The notes: generated by a model from the sequence alone, not told the origin. 26,550 nucleotides of DNA from Oscillospiraceae bacterium (GCA_017408185.1 JAFQVE010000135.1:1-26550); one strand, 5' to 3'; shown: positions 1 to 9,231, counted from the stretch's first letter. Translations and numbers: made by a program.

Positions 1-3000
1 ACGCGGAATTCCCTCTCCCGGAATCATATTATAGAGCTCATCCTGCCTTGAGAGATATCTGTCAGCAGCCTTTATAACGCTCTTGTATTCGTCATTTGCC
101 CAGCTGTATTTTGAGATATTCTCGCGGGCCGCAGCGACCATTTCATCTGTATAATATGTTCTCGAAACCTTACCTTCACGGACAGAGACCGTGCGTGTCA
201 CGCTCTTTTCCAAACCGTTGTGGATAATTGTCAGAGTGATATCTGCGGTTCCAATGCCATGAGGAGCAACGAAGCCATCCGCCGTGACACTCGCAACCGA
301 TGAATCGGAGCTCTCCCATATAATTTCAGCTTCACTAAGGTCAAGTTCTCTGCCTGCGGCATTTTTGCCTATTGCAGAAAGCTGTGTTCCCGCTGCACCT
401 GCGCTCATCACGAACGAAGCACTCTTTATCTCTGCCGTTGAAAGAACATTGTCGTCAGCTACCGCTGCGGCGACATTAACGCCTACTGTATGCGAAATCT
501 CATCGTCGCCCGATGACACTCTTATGATTATTTCAGTATCACCTGCCGCAGCTGCAACAAGCTCACCCGTTGAAGATATCGAAGCAATATTGGAATCAAC
601 GCTCTCATATTCAAACGAAATAAGCTTATCAACACTTCCGTCAGCAGATTTCTCGCCTGCATAGGTGAAGCCATCAGAAGTTGTTACAGATGCACCTATA
701 TTCATTTTCTCGCCGACTGTGATTGCAAGAGACTCCGGTGCATTGATTCTTTCCATTGCCGGAAGCTCGTTGAGCGCACGGAAACGAAGCTCTTTAAGAA
801 TCTGCTGAGCACCATACGGTCCGCGCTTGAGAGCACGGAAGATGAATTCGTGCTCACCTGCAGTGAGATATACCGAGCGAAGGTTTTCGCGCACTGCACT
901 CTGATTCATACCTTCCCAGTCTACCGTACCGAGATATGTGTTATCGACAAACACACTTCCCTCTGTTGCACTGTAGCCGCCGAGACCGATATGGAGGACA
1001 ATCTGATAATATCCCGTGTATGGAACATTAACGCGCATTACCATATCGCTGTTTGCCGCGCTTGTATTTCCGTTGAGTCCCATTGTGTCAAAGACAGAGC
1101 TTGCTACGGTTGACTGTGATTTTTTAAGATCAAGCTCCCATCCGTCAACCTCTATCTGAACCTTGGAAGGCTTCGATTCGCTTGCCTTACGGAAGTCAAT
1201 CGAGAAATCGCGGAGATCAGTTTCAGAAACCGATACCTCGATTTCATTCGTTTCGACAGTTGCTCCGTTAAGGGTTATCTTAGCTTTAACTTTTGCTGAT
1301 GCACCGAAAATCTCACCGAATATGTATCCGTCTTCACTTACCGTTACGCCGCCTACCGGATCACATTCGACAATCCATTCAATATCCGCCGCTGCCAAAT
1401 CTGCGGCAAAGCCTTTTTCTGTAAGTCCTGCAAGGGCAAGCTTTTCATCGCGAAGATATCCGACCTTCGGACACTCAGTCAGAGTTGCAGAGACTATCGG
1501 ACTTGAATCTGTAACTGTAATTTCAGCAATCGCCTGCGCTCCGAATTTTCCAAGCAGGAAGTTGACTTCAACTCTTCCCTTGCCTGCACCAAGTGCAGCT
1601 ACCTCTCCGCTTTCCTTATCAACTGTCAGGATATCGGGAGTGAGGGATTTATAGGTTATTGTTCCGCTTGACATATCGGCAACGGAGCCGTCCGACATAT
1701 ATCCGACAGGAACAATCTTCGTTTTTCCTCCTGCCTCAACAGTGTCAGATTCTCCATATGCCTCTGCATAGAGAAGCCTCATATCAAAACCTGAGGTAGT
1801 CAATGTCGATTTGCCGATTCTGGTTATTCCGTTGAGCGTTATCTCGGAAAATACATCTGCATTTCCGTTTTTGCCGCCGAGCTTAACCGCTGCATTTCCG
1901 ATTCCGTGACTGATTCCTTGACCGCTTCCGGTATCTGCTTTTTCAATAGTCTGATTTCCGAAATCGGAAACAACATTCTTATCACTTGCTGAAAGCTTTA
2001 CATCATTTGCCTCAAACGTTCCGCCGAGTGAAATGTATGATCCTGTCGAGGTATAGGGTTTTGATTTTACAAAAATACCGTTTGCATTCGAAGCGGTTGT
2101 CTCGCCTTCAATGCTTACCTCAACGCCTGCGAAACCGACTTCGCGAATCTCGAAATCATCGAACCACATTATGCCCTTATGTCCGTCGCGGTTGTAATCG
2201 CCTGCGCGCGGACGCGGACCGAAGCGCGGTGTTATATAAAGCGCTTCAAGCCCCGGAGCTTCCATCGGTCCGGGAACCGGGAGAACTACCTCTACCCAGT
2301 CAGAATATATTTCTCTCCAGCCTGCTGCCTGAGAAATTTCGACTGAACGCCCGGAATTTACGGGAATATCCGAGCCGGTCTGTCCTGTCGGGTTGCTATA
2401 AGTATAATAATCAAGATAAAGAAGAAGATCTTCGCCTCCCGGAGGATTCTCATAATCTATCTTCATTTTGAAAGAGAGCTCATAAAGTCTTCCCGGCTCT
2501 GCTTTAACGCGGTCACTTCCCGGAATGAGGTTAATCGAATCGGGAACACCGCCGATAGATTTTCCGTCAAGTGCTACTGCAAGAGCACGGTTTTCCGGAT
2601 TTTCCGACGTCGGAGCTTTATTTATTCCAAGACGCATAAACTTCGGCTCACCGACAAGCTCATCCTGACGCGGCCAATTCCAAACCCAAAGGTCGCTTTC
2701 AAAATCAGGATTCTTATCTGCCATAAGGTTTTTACCTGTCGGTGCGACAAGAAGCTCATATTCTTTGGATATCTTCGTTCCGTCATAATTTACATTTACT
2801 GTTATTGTTGTCGTGCCGTTTGAAAGAGCCTCGATTTCGCCCGATTCCGAAACGGTTGCAACGGCACTGTCGCTTGAAGAATATGTGACAGTGAGTTTGC
2901 TCTCATCTATCTCATCGAGCGGAACATCGTTTGCATCAAAAAGCTCATATGCAATCTGACGTTTTGTGTATAGCGCCATCGGGTCTCCTTCTTCAAGACC

Positions 3001-6000
3001 TTTAAGCGAAAGCTCAAGCTTTTCAGGCTCGCCCGGTACGCAGAAGAGGCGAATTCCCTCAAGATGTATCTCCTGATACTTAACAGCATCGCCGGTCGTT
3101 GTCGAATTTATCGAAAGTGATTTCTCATCGCCAAAGAAGATGATAAAGTATTCGCCAGCGCGAGGGACTTCAACTTCGCACACTTTCTTATATCCCGTGA
3201 AGCTTTCCGAGAAATCAAAATGTGCAACAGGCTCATTTGCAGCCATAAGCGCATACATCTGATTGACACCTGTCACCGTCCCGTTATCTCTGATAAAGTA
3301 TATCGCAGAGGCAACTCCGTGTGCTACGGCACTTGTGTCTAACATTAGTCTGTATTTTCCTTTGTGCGGCACATTGAGTCGCAGTGCCATAAAGGTACCG
3401 CTTGATGTGTTACCGTAGCCGTCAACAGGATAGTTGAGGAAAAGGTCGTTCGTCTTCTTCTGAATTCTGATTCCGCCCGGGCTCTTTTCGAACGCAACAT
3501 CCCACGGGTCGGTGATGTCAAAATTCATAATGTTCCACGCGGGAACCGTCTGCTCGTTCTTGTCAATAACTGCAGTTGCATTGCGGTTCATAAGCTTAAG
3601 ATTTACAATAAGACCGCCGCTTGCGTTTCTTGCATATGTTCCGTTTGAATATTTTGCAGAATCGGTTGTCTGCGGAAGCTTGTCACCGGAAAGCGCATCC
3701 CACGTTGTTCTGTATTCGAGCATTACACCGCCGTTGCCCGCATCATATGCCATAACATCGATGTCGATTGTTGCGGAGACATCGCCGACCGATGCAGTAA
3801 TTGTTACCTTGCCTTCCGCTACGCCTGTTACAACGCCTTTATCCGAGACGGTTGCAATGCCGTTATCAGAGCTTTTATAAGTTATATCATCGGCAATTTC
3901 AGCTGCACCGCTGAGCGAATATTTTCCGATTGCCGTGATTGTTGCGGTATTTCCCGCTTCTATGAGAGTTTCGTCTGCAGAGAGAGAAATTGATTCGAGC
4001 TTATCAACATCATCGCCCTCTTCAAACGGAGTGAGCTTAAGATCCGTGAGGAAAATCTCCTGATATGCACCGGACGCCGGAGAAATTTCAAGTGATTTCT
4101 GATTCGGGAACAGAACGATGAAATAGTCACCCGCCGTCGGCACTTCTGCCGTTCCGACATTGACATATCCCGTCTTTGAGGTATCCGAGAAGTTCGCATA
4201 ACCTATCGGAGTCTGTGTCGAGAACAGACGATATCCCGAATTTCTGTCTATCATCTCACTTCCGTCATCCGCAAAGAAATATATTGCAGGAGCTGCAGCA
4301 CCTTCCGCTCTTGTTCCGTTGTATGAAAGTGTATATTTGCCCGCAACCGGAACATTAACACGGATCATAAGGAAGCCGCCGCTTGAAAAGCTTCCGTAGC
4401 TGCTTACCGGATAGTTCTGCCAGAGTGCATTCTGTTTTGCAGCAATTGCGAGTGTTCCCGGGGTATAGTCCATTGCCCATTCCCAATCATCGGTCTTTGA
4501 CTGATTGATGACGTTGAACGGCGCAACTGTGTTACCTGACGCATCAGTTGTAACCGTTGCGTTATAATCCATAAGCTTTGTGTTATAAAGCAATCCGCCG
4601 CTTGCATTGCGCAGACCGTCGATTGTATACCATGTTTTAACTGCCGGGGCAGCAGAATACTTGTACAGATTTGTGCTGAGCACATCAAACGCCACTCTGT
4701 AGTTCAATTCACGCGGCTCATCGGGTATTTCAGGCGCTGTATATGGAGTAAGCTTTACACCTGACAGATTGAAAGTCTGATAGTTCGTTGCGGAATCAGG
4801 GTCTGTCGCCGCATCATATGCATCGGGCATATGGAAGGAAACAAAATATTCACCCGGAGCGGAAACTGTTACTTTTCCTATATCTGCATATTCATCGTCT
4901 GCCGCAGAGCCTGTTCTTGAACTCCACTTTCCGATTTCAGAAAGATTTCCAAGAAGGTTTGCAAATGTGTTGTGCCACGCATAACCTTCAATTCGTGTGT
5001 CGGACGCCTTTCCGAAATGAACTGTCGGAATTGCGCCGTTTGCCGCCTTCGGGCCTTTTGCTGAAAGCATATATTCGCCCGGTGCAGAAACCTTTATACG
5101 CAATGTGACATGTGGGCGATAAGACATATAGCTTTCGCCGAATCTGCCGTTTTCTTTGAATCCTGCAAAAAGCGTCTTTGATGTCATACTCCACGATGTG
5201 AGACCGTTCGCCACCGCCTGAGTTCCTCCTGCAGGCTTATCTGCCGTGAACAAACGGGGATACTCAATGGAATATGCATCTGTACCATTAAGATTCATAG
5301 TTGCATACGGCTCGCACGCGGCTCCGCTCGCATCGACAGAAAGCGTTGCAAGCCAATCGGCAAGCGCGAAATTATAAAGTGCGCCGTTGGAACGGATACC
5401 CTGATCATCAACATTTGCAGTTGAGAGCTTTGGCATTTTATCTGTATGAAGTGAGCCTGTTGTTATGTTATATTCATACACGCGCGGCTCTACATTAGGA
5501 GTAAGCTTTACGCCGGAGAGATTGAACGTCTGATAGTTCGTCGCAGAGTCTGGGTCTATTGCTGCATCATATGCTTCCGGCATACTGAATACGACAAAAT
5601 ATTCGCCCGGAGCGGAAACTGTTACTTTTCCTATATCTGCATATTCATCGTCTGCCGCAGAACCTGTTCTTGAACTCCACTTACCAATCTCTGAAAGACT
5701 TCCGAAAAGATTTGCAAAGGTATCATGCCATGCATAACCTTCTATTCTTGTATCTGAAGCTTTACCGAAATGTACGGTCGGAATTGCACCGTTTGCCGCT
5801 TTCGGTCCCTTTGCCGCAAGCGTATACTCACCCGGAGCAGAAACCTTTATACGAAGCGTTACGTGTGGACGATAGCTCATATAAGCTTCTCCAAAACGTC
5901 CTTTTTCTTTAAAGCCTGCAAACAAAGTCTTCGCTGTCATACTCCACGAGGAAAGGCCGTTTGCTATTGTCTGTGTTCCTCCTGCCGGTTTGTCCACAGT

Positions 6001-6342
6001 GAACAAGCGCGGATACTCAATTGAATATGTATCCGTTTTGCTCAGATCCATCGTCGCATATGGGTCGCACGCGCTTCCGTTTGCATCCACAGAAAGCGTT
6101 GCAAGCCAATCGGCAAGCGCAAAGTTATATAGCGCACCGTTATTTCTAAGTCCAAGGTCGTCCGAGTTTGCTGTTGACAACTTCGGCATCTTATCCGCGT
6201 GAAGTGCTCCTGTTGTTATGTTGTACTCATGTACACGCGGCTCTGTATTAGCTTTTTCTTCCTCCGCGTATGACATCGTCGGAAGAAGCGATAGCATCAT
6301 GACAAAAACAAGTATGAGGGATATAATCCGCTTTGTTTTCAT
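1..6342 (-). CDS. Giant secreted multidomain protein, N-terminal part of a probable polysaccharide lyase (3' end beyond window)
   Basis: The reading frame is open from ATG 6342 to base 1 (2114 codons) and continues past the left edge. AAGGAGG at 6351-6357 fixes the start. A signal peptide (about residues 1-26, ending MSYA) implies export. Two tandem 251-aa modules follow (about 34-535), then two diverged copies of the same kind, each followed by a BIG2-type Ig-like domain (for example around 815-860). Next come a CBM4/9-like module with Trp/Tyr-rich strands (about 1200-1415), more Ig-like domains and a galactose-binding-like module near 1780-1900. The last visible part, from KVSRTYYTDE to MIPGEGIPR, matches the entry into the lyase domain of the giant protein at 11977-22764. 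The catalytic core is therefore inferred to lie outside the window. It is divergent from the AraC gene at 6670 and follows a 42-aa leader ORF. The lyase assignment rests on the paralogue; the modular secreted nature is clear. Confidence 0.85.
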   Translation of the reverse strand, partial: MKTKRIISLILVFVMMLSLLPTMSYAEEEKANTEPRVHEYNITTGALHADKMPKLSTANSDDLGLRNNGALYNFALADWLATLSVDANGSACDPYATMDLSKTDTYSIEYPRLFTVDKPAGGTQTIANGLSSWSMTAKTLFAGFKEKGRFGEAYMSYRPHVTLRIKVSAPGEYTLAAKGPKAANGAIPTVHFGKASDTRIEGYAWHDTFANLFGSLSEIGKWSSRTGSAADDEYADIGKVTVSAPGEYFVVFSMPEAYDAAIDPDSATNYQTFNLSGVKLTPNVEPRVYEYNITTGSLHTDKMPKLSTANVDDQGIRSNGALYNFALADWLATLSVDASGAACEPYATMNLNGTDAYSIEYPRLFTADKPAGGTQAVANGLTSWSMTSKTLFAGFKENGRFGESYMSYRPHVTLRIKVSAPGEYMLSAKGPKAANGAIPTVHFGKASDTRIEGYAWHNTFANLLGNLSEIGKWSSRTGSAADDEYADIGKVTVSAPGEYFVSFHMPDAYDAATDPDSATNYQTFNLSGVKLTPYTAPEIPDEPRELNYRVAFDVLSTNLYKYSAAPAVKTWYTIDGLRNASGGLLYNTKLMDYNATVTTDASGNTVAPFNVINQSKTDDWEWAMDYTPGTLAIAAKQNALWQNYPVSSYGSFSSGGFLMIRVNVPVAGKYTLSYNGTRAEGAAAPAIYFFADDGSEMIDRNSGYRLFSTQTPIGYANFSDTSKTGYVNVGTAEVPTAGDYFIVLFPNQKSLEISPASGAYQEIFLTDLKLTPFEEGDDVDKLESISLSADETLIEAGNTATITAIGKYSLSGAAEIADDITYKSSDNGIATVSDKGVVTGVAEGKVTITASVGDVSATIDIDVMAYDAGNGGVMLEYRTTWDALSGDKLPQTTDSAKYSNGTYARNASGGLIVNLKLMNRNATAVIDKNEQTVPAWNIMNFDITDPWDVAFEKSPGGIRIQKKTNDLFLNYPVDGYGNTSSGTFMALRLNVPHKGKYRLMLDTSAVAHGVASAIYFIRDNGTVTGVNQMYALMAANEPVAHFDFSESFTGYKKVCEVEVPRAGEYFIIFFGDEKSLSINSTTTGDAVKYQEIHLEGIRLFCVPGEPEKLELSLKGLEEGDPMALYTKRQIAYELFDANDVPLDEIDESKLTVTYSSSDSAVATVSESGEIEALSNGTTTITVNVNYDGTKISKEYELLVAPTGKNLMADKNPDFESDLWVWNWPRQDELVGEPKFMRLGINKAPTSENPENRALAVALDGKSIGGVPDSINLIPGSDRVKAEPGRLYELSFKMKIDYENPPGGEDLLLYLDYYTYSNPTGQTGSDIPVNSGRSVEISQAAGWREIYSDWVEVVLPVPGPMEAPGLEALYITPRFGPRPRAGDYNRDGHKGIMWFDDFEIREVGFAGVEVSIEGETTASNANGIFVKSKPYTSTGSYISLGGTFEANDVKLSASDKNVVSDFGNQTIEKADTGSGQGISHGIGNAAVKLGGKNGNADVFSEITLNGITRIGKSTLTTSGFDMRLLYAEAYGESDTVEAGGKTKIVPVGYMSDGSVADMSSGTITYKSLTPDILTVDKESGEVAALGAGKGRVEVNFLLGKFGAQAIAEITVTDSSPIVSATLTECPKVGYLRDEKLALAGLTEKGFAADLAAADIEWIVECDPVGGVTVSEDGYIFGEIFGASAKVKAKITLNGATVETNEIEVSVSETDLRDFSIDFRKASESKPSKVQIEVDGWELDLKKSQSTVASSVFDTMGLNGNTSAANSDMVMRVNVPYTGYYQIVLHIGLGGYSATEGSVFVDNTYLGTVDWEGMNQSAVRENLRSVYLTAGEHEFIFRALKRGPYGAQQILKELRFRALNELPAMERINAPESLAITVGEKMNIGASVTTSDGFTYAGEKSADGSVDKLISFEYESVDSNIASISSTGELVAAAAGDTEIIIRVSSGDDEISHTVGVNVAAAVADDNVLSTAEIKSASFVMSAGAAGTQLSAIGKNAAGRELDLSEAEIIWESSDSSVASVTADGFVAPHGIGTADITLTIIHNGLEKSVTRTVSVREGKVSRTYYTDEMVAAARENISKYSWANDEYKSVIKAADRYLSRQDELYNMIPGEGIPR
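4738..6243 (-). repeat. Two tandem 753-bp repeats coding for 251-aa modules
   Basis: Units 5491-6243 and 4738-5490 encode near-identical modules, each beginning EPRV(H/Y)EYNITTG. For example, the block starting at 4861 recurs at 5614, exactly 753 bp away. Nucleotide differences fall mostly at third codon positions, so the duplication is not brand new and the protein sequence has been kept. Confidence 0.9.
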
Positions 6343-6355
6343 TTCTTTTTCCTCC

Positions 6356-6484
6356 TTATACATAACTTGCAGTATCAATATATGAGCCTGCAACGATGGC
6401 TGCATTTTCCTCCGCGGCAAACACAACCGGGAGCATCGCCATCAGAATGCCCAACGAGAGAATGATTGCCATAATTTTTTTCAT
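6356..6484 (-). CDS. 42-aa secreted leader peptide or small protein upstream of the giant gene
   Basis: A short ORF of 42 codons starts at ATG 6484 behind a good ribosome site (AGGAGG, complement of 6493-6498). It begins MKKIMAIILSLGILMAMLP, a typical signal peptide with a likely cleavage after VFA at residue 23. That leaves a mature part of about 19 residues (AEENAAIVAGSYIDTASYV). The TAA stop at 6356-6358 overlaps the ribosome site of the giant gene starting at 6342, so the two are probably translationally coupled; they are in different frames. It could be a real exported peptide, a translational leader, or the surviving 5' end of a lost secreted gene. I do not recognise a family. Confidence 0.6.
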   Translation of the reverse strand: MKKIMAIILSLGILMAMLPVVFAAEENAAIVAGSYIDTASYV

Positions 6485-6515
6485 AACAAAATTCCTCCTT
6501 GATGTAATATTTCCT

Positions 6516-6551
6516 TAATATAATTTTATTTACATTTTTCTTTAAAGTCAA
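6516..6551 (-). promoter_or_regulatory. Sigma-A promoter of the leader peptide/giant gene 1
   Basis: On the minus strand, TTGACT (6546-6551) is separated by 17 bp from TAAAAT (6523-6528). The expected transcript start is near 6516, about 30 nt before the leader ATG at 6484. The -35 overlaps the conserved TGTTGA element shared with the other giant gene. Confidence 0.65.
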
Positions 6552-6590
6552 CAAAAACGAGGTGTCAAATATGCCCATTTATCTTTCAGC
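6546..6590 (-). promoter_or_regulatory. Candidate AraC operator upstream of giant gene 1
   Basis: Minus-strand ACACC (6561-6565) lies 7 bp before TGTTGA (6548-6553), which contains the -35 box. The same pair with the same 7-bp gap occurs upstream of giant gene 2 (22835-22852), with further shared A/T-rich bases (AAAnnTAAA) beyond ACACC. A site touching the -35 box fits an activator of the AraC type. This is inference from comparing the two regions. Confidence 0.5.
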
Positions 6591-6613
6591 AAAACAAACC
6601 CAAACTCTTGTTC

Positions 6614-6650
6614 TTGACGGATTTTTAAGGCATATGCTATAATTGCCTTA
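6614..6650 (+). promoter_or_regulatory. Sigma-A promoter of the first AraC gene
   Basis: TTGACG (6614-6619) and TATAAT (6638-6643) are spaced by 18 bp, with the TG of an extended -10 at 6635-6636. Transcription should begin near 6650, about 20 nt before the ATG at 6670. Confidence 0.75.
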
Positions 6651-6669
6651 TAGGATTGAGGTGATATTT

Positions 6670-7638
6670 ATGCCATCGCGTTTTCCTGACAAATACTATC
6701 CGCTCACCATAGACAACGATTTCAAAATGTATTGGCTTCCTCTGCTTGTTGAAACCTGCAGGCAGAAAAAAGATGATTTTTTTCATCGCCACGATTTTGT
6801 TCAGATATGGTATGTGCTTGAAGGAGAGCTTGTGCACAGAATCGGTGATGATGTTTTTCATATGAAGCCGGGTTCTTGTTCTGTTGTGCTTCCTTATGTC
6901 AAGCATTTTCTCGATATGACCACAGTGGAAAAGCCTCCATATCTGCTCTCGTTGTCATTTACAGACAGTTTTCTCATAGACCGCGGACACCGTTTCTTTT
7001 CATATTCAAACCGACATGCACGCTTTGAGGAATGCAATGTTCCGACGTTTGTTCAGCTCGAAGGCGAAAAACACACAATCGCAGATGACCTTTCAAACAA
7101 AATGCTCGCCGAATTTGCCCGGCACAAAAATATGAATTTTGATGTACTCGCCGCATATCTTGCGGAATTTCTGCGGCTCTTCTGCGTCGGTGATACAGAT
7201 GACAAAGGCTTTCTCTGCATCAGGGAAAGTGCAAATGCTATTACAAATTCTATCCGTTATATGAAGGAAAACCTGAATAAGAAAATAACACTTGACCAAC
7301 TCTGCGCCGTTGCCTGTATGTCGCGTTCTGTATATACAAGAAATTTCCGTGCAGTTACCGGAACGAGCTCTGCCACATTTCTTCTCGGAATGCGTGTCGC
7401 TCTTGCCCGTCAGCTTCTCACTCTCACAGATATGAAGGTTGATGATGTTGCAAAACGCGTCGGTCTGAATGACAAAGCAAGACTCGCACACGTTTTTTCC
7501 GAATATATTCAGATGACCCCATCGCAATATCGGAAAGAACTCAGAAGCACCCATACAATCGAGCATCAGGACTATCTTGAGCGTTGGGCCTGGTTTAACA
7601 AAGAAGACTTTGAATATCAGGATTTATCAGCCCGTTGA
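6670..7638 (+). CDS. AraC-family transcriptional regulator (paralogue 1)
   Basis: 322 aa. The N-terminal half is a cupin-like sensing domain (FHRHDFVQIWYVLEGEL and a PGSC-VVLPYVKH strand). The C-terminal 100 residues hold two helix-turn-helix motifs, one around ITLDQLCAVACMSRSVYTRNF and a second ending MTPSQYRKEL, typical of AraC/XylS. ATG 6670 is chosen over an upstream in-frame TTG at 6643 because GAGGTGA (6658-6664) precedes it and the -10 box overlaps the TTG. It is divergent from giant gene 1. It aligns along most of its length with the regulator at 22951 (PGSC-V-LPYV, LSF-DSFL-D-G, SI-YM blocks). Its probable role is to sense polysaccharide products and control the adjacent lyase gene; the ligand is unknown. 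Confidence 0.93.
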   Translation: MPSRFPDKYYPLTIDNDFKMYWLPLLVETCRQKKDDFFHRHDFVQIWYVLEGELVHRIGDDVFHMKPGSCSVVLPYVKHFLDMTTVEKPPYLLSLSFTDSFLIDRGHRFFSYSNRHARFEECNVPTFVQLEGEKHTIADDLSNKMLAEFARHKNMNFDVLAAYLAEFLRLFCVGDTDDKGFLCIRESANAITNSIRYMKENLNKKITLDQLCAVACMSRSVYTRNFRAVTGTSSATFLLGMRVALARQLLTLTDMKVDDVAKRVGLNDKARLAHVFSEYIQMTPSQYRKELRSTHTIEHQDYLERWAWFNKEDFEYQDLSAR

Positions 7639-7656
7639 AATTGCGGTTCACGCGAG

Positions 7657-7684
7657 GCGGAGACAGGATTCGTCTCCGCTTTTT
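7657..7684 (+). terminator. Rho-independent terminator after AraC paralogue 1
   Basis: GCGGAGAC (7657-7664) pairs perfectly with GTCTCCGC (7672-7679) around a 7-nt loop and is followed by a T run (7680-7684). It ends plus-strand transcription before the convergent gene ending at 7700. Confidence 0.9.
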
Positions 7685-7699
7685 CATTTTAAATCGCTC

Positions 7700-9142
7700 T
7701 TATCTGCCGCAAAGCTCTTCAATAACAGACTTTGCCGCCGATTCATATATCTCTTCCCATTCATCGGACAGCATACATTCAATGCTCTCATATCCGCCGT
7801 TGTTATACGCAGATTTCGGTGCGCCATAATGGAAATATCCGTTTGTATACCCGATGACAAAGGTTTTTTCATACGGAGACATCGCGCGCACTTTTCTTCC
7901 GATTTCGGACAGCGGTTCAACAGGCGCGGTTATAAGAACGGCATCACCGATTTTTATTCCGACAATCTCACTCTCTGCATCTGCATTTTCAAAGGAAGCG
8001 TTGTAGTTTTCGTGCCATTCTATCGTTTCAAGCGTTGTCGCAAGCTTTGACAGCCTTTCCATCACTTCTATATTTTTCAGATATTTCTCAATATTGGCAC
8101 GGTTTATTTTATCCTGATTTTTCAGATGCGCTTTACCCTGCTCCTCTTCCCTGATATATTCATATGCATATCCGATGGGATATTCAGGACTTGTCAGATA
8201 CTTCATATAAAGAGGCAGAAAAGCTTTAAAATTCAACGGACAATTCCCAAGCATTGCAAAAAGCTGTTCTCTCTCTTTCAGGAGTGCCTCGCGAACCTTC
8301 GGAATATCACGCCTTCTCGGGAACACAAGTTCCCTGCGGCAATCGCTTATATCAGCATTTTGTGTTTTAATATCTTTTACCGCTTCCAGCACGGAAAGCC
8401 CGAGAAGCTTGCCCCATATTTCACAATTCTTTGGCTTGTCGTAGTTTTTATAATCAACCTCTGTGACATCACCGCCGCAGCTCTGGAACATCATTGCCAT
8501 TGCACCTGTATGCTTTTCGACAATATTTTCCGCTATGCCCGGGAAGTTCGCCGTCGGCAGATTGTTTGCATATCCGAGCAGAGGATGGCAACCGAAAGTG
8601 AACATAACACACAGCGGCGAGCCGTCTTCTTTATCAAACCTCAACACACCGATTGTGTCATCGACATATTGAAGCCCCTGAATATCGGAATCAGAAGGGC
8701 ACGGATGAGCTTGTCTTATTGTCCAGGCGCTTCCATCCTTTAGCGCGAGCGTCCTGTTTATCGCAAAATCGGAATTCCGCCCTGTTGCTGAACCAACCGT
8801 AACAGGTACTGCCGTTTTTTCAGCAAGTTCAATTCCCTGAAGTATTTTCTGAGCAACGACAGCTTCTTCCTGTATCATAGGCTGAAACGTGTGTGTATGT
8901 GTGACTCCACAGACAAAAGTGTCAACTCCGCGACCTGAGACCTCTTTTTTCAGGCCTGCGAAGAAATCATCGGAGAGCTCACTTATTCCTCCACCCATAC
9001 TTATATAATCAAGTGATACAAATACATATCTCTTCTCCATATATCTGAGCGCAAGAATTTTTGCATATAACGGATCGTTTATAACAACCTTATCCGTGCT
9101 TATTTCGACTCTTGCAACACCTGCAAAAATTTTATTCTCCAT
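7700..9142 (-). CDS. Neutral/alkaline ceramidase-like hydrolase (PF04734-type), cytoplasmic
   Basis: 480 aa; ATG 9142 has GGAGG five bases upstream (9148-9152). The sequence follows the neutral/alkaline non-lysosomal ceramidase N-terminal family: T-H82-T-H84 and GCH186P as likely zinc ligands, then a FPG block, a CGGDVT segment, E409 in APVEPLSE, and Y451 in YNNGGYES after a GYTNGY strand. From memory, the characterised Pseudomonas enzyme uses two His, Glu411 and Tyr448 for zinc. The nucleophile is usually Ser in GDVS; here that place is T227, so the chemistry may differ. No signal peptide is visible, so it should act in the cytoplasm. Many bacterial members sit in glycan loci and are probably not ceramidases. 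Divergent from the AraC gene at 9304. The exact substrate is unknown. Confidence 0.85.
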   Translation of the reverse strand: MENKIFAGVARVEISTDKVVINDPLYAKILALRYMEKRYVFVSLDYISMGGGISELSDDFFAGLKKEVSGRGVDTFVCGVTHTHTFQPMIQEEAVVAQKILQGIELAEKTAVPVTVGSATGRNSDFAINRTLALKDGSAWTIRQAHPCPSDSDIQGLQYVDDTIGVLRFDKEDGSPLCVMFTFGCHPLLGYANNLPTANFPGIAENIVEKHTGAMAMMFQSCGGDVTEVDYKNYDKPKNCEIWGKLLGLSVLEAVKDIKTQNADISDCRRELVFPRRRDIPKVREALLKEREQLFAMLGNCPLNFKAFLPLYMKYLTSPEYPIGYAYEYIREEEQGKAHLKNQDKINRANIEKYLKNIEVMERLSKLATTLETIEWHENYNASFENADAESEIVGIKIGDAVLITAPVEPLSEIGRKVRAMSPYEKTFVIGYTNGYFHYGAPKSAYNNGGYESIECMLSDEWEEIYESAAKSVIEELCGR

Positions 9143-9168
9143 TTAAACCTCCATTTTTACATATTTCA

Positions 9169-9174
9169 ATTATA
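9169..9174 (-). promoter_or_regulatory. Possible -10 box for the ceramidase-like gene
   Basis: TATAAT on the minus strand lies 27 bp before the ATG at 9142. No convincing -35 sits 16-18 bp upstream, which would suit a promoter needing an activator such as the divergent AraC protein. Confidence 0.4.
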
Positions 9175-9231
9175 ATAATACACTTTTCCATCTGTTTTGT
9201 ATTTAGATTAAATTCACAATCCAACTCTGAA

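Noticed and set aside
6375..6578. 67-codon minus-strand frame across the leader region
   Set aside because: It spans the predicted promoter and is out of frame with the 42-aa ORF that has a ribosome site and signal peptide.
7093..7566. 157-codon minus-strand frame inside AraC paralogue 1
   Set aside because: The plus-strand frame carries the full AraC domain; the reverse frame has no recognisable domain or start signal.
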